A DNA stretch of 39,846 nt from Clostridia bacterium (GTDB lineage Bacteria; Bacillota; Clostridia; Oscillospirales; CAG-272). Below are positions 34,517 through 39,846 of this stretch, piece by piece; within the stretch, counting starts at the first letter, position 1, and each line of letters begins with the position of its first letter. The stretch is from contig JAFTOT010000065.1 in the NCBI GenBank assembly GCA_017463665.1, forward strand, positions 1 through 39,846, read 5' to 3'. The notes under the pieces were generated by a model, which was given only the letters and a program-made list of their open reading frames with translations, searched no databases and had not been told where the DNA came from. The position numbers and the translations under genes are program-made.

Positions 34517-34564
34517 AACTGCCTCTTGCTGTATAAAATAATGTAGGGATGTTTCCAATATTTT

Positions 34565-34593
34565 ATTATAGCACATCACTGTGCTAAAGTAAA
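34565..34593 (-). promoter_or_regulatory. Promoter of the DUF554 gene with an overlapping palindrome
   Basis: On the minus strand: TATAAT at 34570-34565 with TGC before it, and a weak -35 (TTTACT) at 34593-34588. The spacer contains a perfect inverted repeat, TAGCACA-TCAC-TGTGCTA (34569-34586 on the plus strand), in the position expected for a repressor operator. Confidence 0.6.
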
Positions 34594-34727
34594 TATGAAA
34601 ACAAAAAAAGCTGCAAAAGTGCAACCTAAAAATTGCAAAATTTCATTTTTGGCAGAAAAACTCCGCATTTTTTGCGCGAAAAAGGACAAGTTTGCAATGG
34701 AAAACTTGCTAAAATTTCAAAAAACTA

Positions 34728-34756
34728 TTGCAAAATCCAATATAATCCATTATAAT
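34728..34756 (+). promoter_or_regulatory. Sigma-A promoter of the liv operon
   Basis: TTGCAA at 34728-34733, 17-base spacer, TATAAT at 34751-34756. Upstream, 34600-34730 is AT-rich and contains several TTGCAA-type words (for example near 34633 and 34692) but no gene. Confidence 0.75.
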
Positions 34757-34821
34757 AGCAATATCATTGTTTTCGTAAGAAGACGATCAGAGAGAAATTA
34801 TTTTATACGGAGGAATCAACT

Positions 34822-35994
34822 ATGAAGAAAATAGTTGCTCTGGTTCTCGCAGCGCTGATGCTGGTAACGGTATTTGCTGCCTGCGGCGAAACCAAAACTG
34901 ACGAAAAGGTAATTAAGATCGGTATTTTTGAACCCGCATCGGGCGCAAACGGCGCCGGCGGTAAGCAGGAGACACTCGGCATCAAGTATGCACACGCTGT
35001 ATGTCCTACCGTTGAGATCAATGGTGAGACCTACAAGGTAGAGCTGGTTCCCGTCGATAACCAGTCTGCCGACGACAAAGCACCCACTGCGGCTGCAGAG
35101 CTTGTCGGCAAGAAGGTATCCGTTGTACTCGGCTCTTACGGCTCGGGCGTTTCCATCGCAGCTTCCGATACGTTTAAGCAGGCAGGCATCCCCGCTATCG
35201 GCGTAACCTGCACCAACCCCAAGGTAACCGAGGGCAACTCCCACTACTTCCGCATCTGCTTCCTCGATCCCTTCCAGGGCACCGTTCTTGCAAACTATGC
35301 ATACAATGAACTGGGCTACAGAACCGCTTACACCCTCGGCGAGACCGGTAACGAGTACGACCAGGGTCTTGTTCACTACTTCACCGAGGCTTTCACGGCT
35401 CTCGGCGGTAAGGTAGAAAACGCTTCTTTCGTTAAGGACACCAGCGACTTCAACACGCTCATCACAAACGCTGTCAACAGCGGCGCAGAGGTTATCTTCG
35501 CACCGACCTCTATCCAGTATGCACAGCTCATCGTTGAGCAGGCTGCTGCTAAGAATGCGGATGTTACGCTTTTGGCGAGCGACACTTGGGACTCCAACGT
35601 TATCCTCGCAGCTGCTAAGGGCAAGGATGTTGACATTCAGGTAACCACCTTCTATCAGGAGGGCGGTAACGCAGAGTTCGACGCAGGCTTCAAGGCTTGG
35701 ATCGAGGGCGACAGCCAGAACCTCACCGACAACGGCGGCGACTCCAAGATCGCAGCAGTTTCCGCAATGGGTTACGATGCATACTTCGTAGCACTTGAGG
35801 CGATTAAGGCTGCAAACTCCACCAATCCTGCAGACATCATGGCAGCACTCTGGGATGTTGAGTACACCGGTGTTACCGGCGCGATCAAGTTCGATGAGAT
35901 CAACGGCGACGCCGACAGATCCACCGCTTACATCAAGAAGGCTAACACCGACACCGCTCTTTGGGACTTCGTCAAGGAGCAGGGCGTAAACTAA
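34822..35994 (+). CDS. livJ: Branched-chain amino acid-binding lipoprotein
   Basis: A 390-residue lipoprotein with lipobox VFAAC (C21) and a periplasmic-binding fold of the Leu/Ile/Val type: IKIGIFEPASGANGAGGKQE at the start, VVLGSYGSGVSIAASD (ligand loop) and TLGETGNEYDQG. It would capture branched-chain or related amino acids at the cell surface and pass them to LivHM. GGAGG at 34809-34813 sets the start. Two hairpins after the stop probably reduce read-through, so the binding protein is made in excess. Confidence 0.92.
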   Translation: MKKIVALVLAALMLVTVFAACGETKTDEKVIKIGIFEPASGANGAGGKQETLGIKYAHAVCPTVEINGETYKVELVPVDNQSADDKAPTAAAELVGKKVSVVLGSYGSGVSIAASDTFKQAGIPAIGVTCTNPKVTEGNSHYFRICFLDPFQGTVLANYAYNELGYRTAYTLGETGNEYDQGLVHYFTEAFTALGGKVENASFVKDTSDFNTLITNAVNSGAEVIFAPTSIQYAQLIVEQAAAKNADVTLLASDTWDSNVILAAAKGKDVDIQVTTFYQEGGNAEFDAGFKAWIEGDSQNLTDNGGDSKIAAVSAMGYDAYFVALEAIKAANSTNPADIMAALWDVEYTGVTGAIKFDEINGDADRSTAYIKKANTDTALWDFVKEQGVN

Positions 35995-36018
35995 TTTACA
36001 CGCATAACCTCGCTTGGG

Positions 36019-36060
36019 AGGGCTTGGCGGATCATTCCGTCAGGCCCTTACCTTAATTTT
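36019..36060 (+). terminator. Intra-operon terminator after livJ
   Basis: AGGGCTTGGCGGA (36019-36031) pairs along all 13 bases (two G-T pairs) with TCCGTCAGGCCCT (36036-36048); T-rich sequence ends at about 36061. Confidence 0.75.
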
Positions 36061-36062
36061 TT

Positions 36063-36116
36063 AGGCTGTTCTGAAAGGGCAGGAAAGTGCCCTTTCCGGC
36101 TTTTTCACGACAGCCT
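36063..36116 (+). other. Nested hairpin between livJ and livH
   Basis: Inner stem GAAAGGGCA/TGCCCTTTC (36073-36081 with 36088-36096) followed by CGGCTTTTT; outer arms AGGCTGT (36063-36069) and ACAGCCT (36110-36116). The inner hairpin with its T-run could be a second terminator, and the outer stem could mask it; which one forms is unknown. Confidence 0.65.
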
Positions 36117-36146
36117 GAATTAAAAAAACAGTAAAGAGGGATTCTT

Positions 36147-37025
36147 ATGAATATTACCATAGACCATCTTTTGGCAGGTATTTCGGTCGGCGGTCAGTAT
36201 GCGCTGATCGCGATCGGGTATACCATGGTATACGGCATTCTGCGTCTGATCAACTTTGCGCACGGCGATGTCTTTATGGCATCCGGTCTGATCGTCGTAT
36301 ATCTCACCACCGCAATGCCTCTGCAATATGCGATTCCGCTTGTACTCTTTCTGACGGTGATGCTCGGCTTTTTCATCGAGCGTGCGGCATACAAGCCGCT
36401 GCGCCAGGCACCGCGTATGTCGGTCATGATCTCGGCAATCGGCGTTTCCTACCTGATCCAGAACCTCGCGCTCTATATCACGGGCGGTCTGCCGCAGACC
36501 TATCCCGCGATCCCGTGGATCTCGGATTCGATCACCATTTTCGGCGCGGTCACCAAACGTGTTACCATCATTACGCCCATCCTCACGATCATTCTGATCG
36601 TGCTGCTCGTTGCGCTGATCCGCTATACCAAGATCGGTATGGCGATGCGTGCGGTCTCCAAGGATTTTGAGACTGCGCAGCTCATGGGTATCAAGATCAA
36701 CCGCGTTATCAGTACCACGTTCGTCATCGGCTCGCTGCTTGCGGCGGTCGGCTCGCTGCTGTATTTCACCAGCTATCAGTCGGTCGTGCCCACCTCGGGT
36801 TCGATGCCCGGTCTGAAAGCATTCGTTGCGGCGGTATTCGGCGGTATCGGTTCGATCCCCGGTGCGGTGATCGGTGCGTTCATCATCGGTATCTGTGAGA
36901 ACCTGATCAAATCCAGCACCGAATTTGCTATTTTCTCGGATGCGTTTACGTTTGCACTCTTGATCTTCGTTCTCTGCGTCAGACCGACCGGTCTGTTCGG
37001 CGAGAAGTCGATCGACAAAGTATAA
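36147..37025 (+). CDS. livH: Branched-chain amino acid permease LivH
   Basis: A 292-residue membrane protein with about eight spans. The start LLAGISVGGQYALIAIGYTM and LRLINFAHGDVFMASG are typical of LivH, as are MRAVSKDFETAQLMGI (coupling loop) and FGGIGSIPGAVIGAF. It forms the channel with LivM. AAGAGGG precedes the start. Confidence 0.95.
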   Translation: MNITIDHLLAGISVGGQYALIAIGYTMVYGILRLINFAHGDVFMASGLIVVYLTTAMPLQYAIPLVLFLTVMLGFFIERAAYKPLRQAPRMSVMISAIGVSYLIQNLALYITGGLPQTYPAIPWISDSITIFGAVTKRVTIITPILTIILIVLLVALIRYTKIGMAMRAVSKDFETAQLMGIKINRVISTTFVIGSLLAAVGSLLYFTSYQSVVPTSGSMPGLKAFVAAVFGGIGSIPGAVIGAFIIGICENLIKSSTEFAIFSDAFTFALLIFVLCVRPTGLFGEKSIDKV

Positions 37026-37037
37026 GGAGGGAGCAAA

Positions 37038-38126
37038 ATGAAAACCAAATCGAAAGCTATTTTCAAGACGATCGACATTGTGCTTCTCCTTGCTGTCCTC
37101 GGCGTGGCAATCGCCGTAGATGCGTTTATGCCCGTCGGTCTTCCCGCGACCGTTCTGAAGAAAGGCGCCGTTTTTGCAGTGGTTGCCGTTTCGATGAACC
37201 TGCTCAACGGCTTTACCGGACTGTTTTCGCTCGGTCAGGCAGGCTTTATGCTGCTCGGCGCGTATACATATGCGATCTTTTCCATCCCGCTGGAAGCGCG
37301 TGAAAGCGTTTACTACATGCAGGATCATCTTGCAGGCTTTTTGCATGTTGCAGAGCTGCCCGTTATACCTGCCATGATCGCTGCCGGTCTGATCGCCGCT
37401 GTATTTGCTTTTTTGATCGGTCTGCCGGTGCTTCGACTCAAGAGTGACTATCTGGCGATCGCCACGCTCGGCTTTGCCGAGATCGTGGGCGCGTTTGCCA
37501 AGTGGGATACCCTCGGACCGATCACCAATGCCCCGAACCCCCTCGTTAACTACCCGAAGTTCAGCAAGGTCACGACCTATTTTATCGTGGCAGGCGTCTG
37601 CATTGCGATCATCGCGCTGCTCGTTCGCTCGACCTACGGCAGAGCCTTCAAGGCGATCCGCGACGATGAGATCGCAGCCGAGGCAATGGGTATCAATCTT
37701 GCAAAGCATAAGATGATCTCCTTTGTCACCAGCTCGTTCTTCGCCGGTGTGGGCGGTGCGATGCTTGCCATGTTCCAGTCCAAGGCACAGGCAAATTCGT
37801 TTACCACAGCGCTCACGTATGAGATCCTGCTGATCGTGGTGATCGGCGGTATCGGTTCGCTCAGCGGCTCGGTCATCGCAAGCTTTTTGTACATCGCATG
37901 CTCCGAGTGGTGGTTGCGCTTCCTCGATACGCCCGATGTGATCCCGGGACTCACGCGCAACGGTTTCCGTCTCGTCGTATTCTCGGCTGTCATTATGATC
38001 ATCGTGCTCTTCTTCCGCCGCGGTCTGATGGGCGACAAGGAGTTCTCCACGGAAAGACTTGTGAAAGGTTCCAAGCAATTGGTGCGGAATCTGCAAGATA
38101 AGCGAAAAGCGAAGGAGGCAAAGTGA
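37038..38126 (+). CDS. livM: Branched-chain amino acid permease LivM
   Basis: A 362-residue membrane protein, partner of LivH. Family stretches: NLLNGFTGLFSLGQAGFMLLG, LRLKSDYLAIATLGFAEIV, FKAIRDDEIAAEAMGINLAK (coupling loop) and GGIGSLSGSVIASFL. The C-terminal tail is basic (RNLQDKRKAKEAK). AAGGAGG precedes the start at good spacing. Confidence 0.95.
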   Translation: MKTKSKAIFKTIDIVLLLAVLGVAIAVDAFMPVGLPATVLKKGAVFAVVAVSMNLLNGFTGLFSLGQAGFMLLGAYTYAIFSIPLEARESVYYMQDHLAGFLHVAELPVIPAMIAAGLIAAVFAFLIGLPVLRLKSDYLAIATLGFAEIVGAFAKWDTLGPITNAPNPLVNYPKFSKVTTYFIVAGVCIAIIALLVRSTYGRAFKAIRDDEIAAEAMGINLAKHKMISFVTSSFFAGVGGAMLAMFQSKAQANSFTTALTYEILLIVVIGGIGSLSGSVIASFLYIACSEWWLRFLDTPDVIPGLTRNGFRLVVFSAVIMIIVLFFRRGLMGDKEFSTERLVKGSKQLVRNLQDKRKAKEAK

Positions 38127-38128
38127 AC

Positions 38129-38968
38129 ATGAATAACCTTCTGAAGCTGGAAGACATCACTATGCAGTTCGGCGGCGTTGTCGCTGTCAATAACCTCTCG
38201 CTCGAGGTGAACGAGGGCGAGATCGTCTCGCTGATCGGTCCGAACGGCGCGGGTAAGACGACCGCGTTCAACGTCGTTACAGGTGTGTATGAGCCGACAA
38301 ACGGACGTGTCAGCTTTGACGGGCGTGCGATCGTGGAGAGTTACCCCCACGGCAAGATGCGTAAGGCGTACGCGGGTGAAAACCGCGGTGTATACAAAAA
38401 GCGCATCGTAAAAACGCCCGATAAGATCACCAAGCTCGGCGTCGCACGTACCTTCCAGAACATTCGTTTGTTCAAATCCATGACGGTGCTGGAAAATGTG
38501 CTGGTTGCCATGCATATGCGCAGAAAGAGCAACCTCTTTACCGCGACTTTTTTGCTCAACCGGAAAGAAGAAAAAGAAATGCGCCGAAAGGCGGAGGAGT
38601 TGCTTGAAAAGGTCGGTCTGCTCGATGTCAAGGATGAGCTTGCCACGAGCCTGCCGTACGGTAAACAGCGTCGTCTGGAGATCGCGCGTGCGCTCGCAAC
38701 CGAGCCGAAGCTGCTCCTGCTCGATGAGCCTGCCGCAGGTATGAACCCGCAGGAGACCGACGAGCTGACCGCGTTTATCCGCTCGATCCGCGACGAGTTC
38801 GGGCTCACGATCTTTATGATCGAGCACCATATGAACCTCGTTATGGACATTTCGGACAGGATCTACGTCATCGACTTCGGTAAGCTGATCGCCAGGGGTG
38901 TTCCCGCCGAGATCCAGAACAACGGGGTCGTTATCAAAGCATATCTGGGGGTAAGTGAAGATGCGTAA
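38129..38968 (+). CDS. livG: Branched-chain amino acid ABC ATPase LivG
   Basis: A 279-residue ATPase. Walker A GPNGAGKTT with K43, the LivG-type signature LPYGKQRRLEIARAL in place of LSGGQ, Walker B LLLLDEPAAGMNP and the switch His in MIEHHMNLV. A loop near residues 85-100 (AGENRGVYKKRIVKTPDK) is longer than in many LivG proteins. ATG at 38129 is chosen; a GTG at 38123 that overlaps the livM stop (GTGA) is also possible with AAGGAGG at 38112-38118. Confidence 0.95.
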   Translation: MNNLLKLEDITMQFGGVVAVNNLSLEVNEGEIVSLIGPNGAGKTTAFNVVTGVYEPTNGRVSFDGRAIVESYPHGKMRKAYAGENRGVYKKRIVKTPDKITKLGVARTFQNIRLFKSMTVLENVLVAMHMRRKSNLFTATFLLNRKEEKEMRRKAEELLEKVGLLDVKDELATSLPYGKQRRLEIARALATEPKLLLLDEPAAGMNPQETDELTAFIRSIRDEFGLTIFMIEHHMNLVMDISDRIYVIDFGKLIARGVPAEIQNNGVVIKAYLGVSEDA

Positions 38969-39677
38969 CATTCTGGAAATCAAAAACCTCAGTGTGTCCT
39001 ACGGCGGAATTGAGGCGATCAAAGGTATTTCGTTCGATGTCGAGGAGGGCAAGATCGTCACGCTGATCGGTTCCAACGGTGCAGGTAAGAGCTCCACGCT
39101 CCGTTCCATTGCGGGCATTGTGAAGGCGAAGCACGGCGAAGTGCTGTTTGAGGGCGAAAACATCCTCGGCATGTCGCCCGACCAGATCGTAAAGCGCGGT
39201 GTCACCCTCGTGCCCGAGGGACGTCACGTATTCCCGAACCTCACCGTTCTCGAAAATCTGAAGATCGGCGCATATCTGCGCAAGGACAATATCGCGGGCG
39301 ACCTCGAATATGTGTATTCGCTTTTTCCGCGACTCAAGGAGCGTTCCTGGCAGCTTGCGGGCACGCTTTCGGGGGGTGAGCAGCAGATGCTTGCGGTTGG
39401 CAGAGCGCTGATGGCGCGTCCGAAGCTCGTTATGATGGATGAGCCTTCGCTCGGTCTTGCACCGATCGTTGTGCAGGATATCTTCGACATTATTCGCGAG
39501 ATCAACAAGCAGGGTATCACTGTGCTGCTGATCGAGCAGAATGCGAATATGGCACTCAAAGTCGCCGACAGCGCGTTCGTTATGCAGACGGGGGTGATCA
39601 CCCTCAGCGGCACGGGCGCAGAACTCCTCGAAAACGAGGAAGTCAAAGAAGCCTACCTCGGTAAGCAGAAAAAGTAA
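38961..39677 (+). CDS. livF: Branched-chain amino acid ABC ATPase LivF
   Basis: A 238-residue ATPase, partner of LivG. Walker A GSNGAGKSS with K43, signature LSGGEQQMLAVGRAL, Walker B LVMMDEPSLGLAP and the switch region LLIEQNANMAL (Gln-Asn form usual for LivF). It overlaps the livG stop by eight bases; ATG 38961 is preceded by GGGGGT, while an in-frame GTG at 38955 is less likely. Confidence 0.95.
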   Translation: MRNILEIKNLSVSYGGIEAIKGISFDVEEGKIVTLIGSNGAGKSSTLRSIAGIVKAKHGEVLFEGENILGMSPDQIVKRGVTLVPEGRHVFPNLTVLENLKIGAYLRKDNIAGDLEYVYSLFPRLKERSWQLAGTLSGGEQQMLAVGRALMARPKLVMMDEPSLGLAPIVVQDIFDIIREINKQGITVLLIEQNANMALKVADSAFVMQTGVITLSGTGAELLENEEVKEAYLGKQKK

Positions 39678-39684
39678 AGGGAAA

Positions 39685-39709
39685 ACGGCAGATGCGTTGC
39701 ATCTGCCGT
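39685..39709 (+). other. Hairpin after livF without a T-run
   Basis: ACGGCAGATGC (39685-39695), loop GTT, GCATCTGCCGT (39699-39709). It may protect the 3' end of the transcript; the true terminator is the next hairpin. Confidence 0.7.
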
Positions 39710-39721
39710 CAGACTGCTGAC

Positions 39722-39757
39722 AAAAAAGGTTCAGAACGAGAGTTCTGGACCTTTTTT
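39722..39757 (+). terminator. Terminator of the liv operon
   Basis: AAAAAAGGTTCAGAAC (39722-39737), loop GAGA, GTTCTGGACCTTTTTT (39742-39757), with one G-T pair. Confidence 0.92.
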
Positions 39758-39771
39758 AATGCGTGGAAAAA

Positions 39772-39780
39772 TGGTATAAT
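39772..39780 (+). promoter_or_regulatory. Extended -10 promoter for the gene at the right edge
   Basis: TGGTATAAT at 39772-39780; no clear -35 box, the expected place being the T-run of the terminator. Confidence 0.55.
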
Positions 39781-39813
39781 AGAGGAGAAGAAAGCGAATA
39801 GGAGCAAGGCGAG

Positions 39814-39846
39814 ATGTATACGGAAAGAAAAAGCAAGCAAAACAGA
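39814..39846 (+). CDS. Start of an unidentified gene cut by the window edge
   Basis: ATG at 39814 opens a frame of eleven codons (MYTERKSKQNR) that runs off the window. GGAG at 39801-39804 and AAGGCGAG just before the ATG could serve as ribosome binding sites, and a promoter lies at 39772. The product cannot be named from so few residues. Confidence 0.5.
   Translation, partial: MYTERKSKQNR

Noticed and set aside
36120..38096. Long minus-strand open frame opposite livH and livM
   Set aside because: Low-complexity shadow, rich in Arg, Asp and His, over two membrane protein genes.

Overview
The window looks like chromosome of a low-to-moderate-GC anaerobic Gram-positive bacterium of the class Clostridia, probably a gut member of the Oscillospirales or Christensenellales type. 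The evidence is the gene content (TmcAL, LytTR/GHKL two-component system, T-box before thrS, MinD next to an MgsA-like protein, lipoprotein solute-binding proteins, membrane-anchored DD-carboxypeptidase), the strong AAGGAGG ribosome binding sites, several TTG starts, and sigma-A promoters that are at or near TTGACA-N17-TATAAT. The assignment is inference. No rRNA, tRNA, CRISPR array, transposase or phage gene was seen.

Layout. 1-535 is the start of tmcAL, leaving the window on the left. 695-6075 holds a LytTR response regulator, a soluble GHKL kinase and a pair of half-size ABC exporters. 6323-7528 is acetate kinase, followed by an odd 150-bp tandem repeat that copies the end of ackA. 8066-10857 is a TrpXYZ-like ABC importer (lipoprotein, permease, ATPase). 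On the minus strand, 14646-11144 is a T-box-controlled unit: promoter, T-box, a DUF362/ferredoxin protein and thrS. Also minus, 15922-14668 has a MinD-like ATPase and an MgsA-like protein. 16172-18523 is glyA-pfkA. 18650-24862 is the F-type ATP synthase operon in the order a, c, b, (deltaC-)alpha, gamma, beta, epsilon. yajC (minus) and a DD-carboxypeptidase follow. 26813-33542 carries three paralogous, surface-anchored sialidase-fold lipoproteins in a row. A DUF554 membrane protein (minus) separates these from a complete branched-chain amino acid importer livJHMGF (34822-39677). A new gene begins at 39814.

The most unusual points are these. (1) The ATP synthase operon has no separate delta gene; instead a stretch resembling the delta C-terminal domain is fused to the front of alpha. 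(2) The MgsA-like protein has lost all four recognised catalytic residues of methylglyoxal synthase while keeping most of its phosphate pocket. (3) Three paralogous propeller lipoproteins stand on Thr-rich stalks of very different length, one of them built from an 18-bp tandem repeat. (4) The 3' end of ackA is repeated twice downstream at an exact 150-bp period. (5) The membrane halves of the two ABC exporters are AT-rich blocks inside GC-rich genes. (6) At least four copies of a 75-bp palindromic element lie between genes, one inside the T-box leader.

How the genes fit together: fermentative energy metabolism (pfkA, ackA, F-ATPase), amino acid supply (two importers, glyA, thrS with T-box feedback), envelope work (carboxypeptidase, YajC, surface lipoproteins), and one signalling-plus-export module. 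These functional links are inferred from families and neighbourhood, not shown directly.
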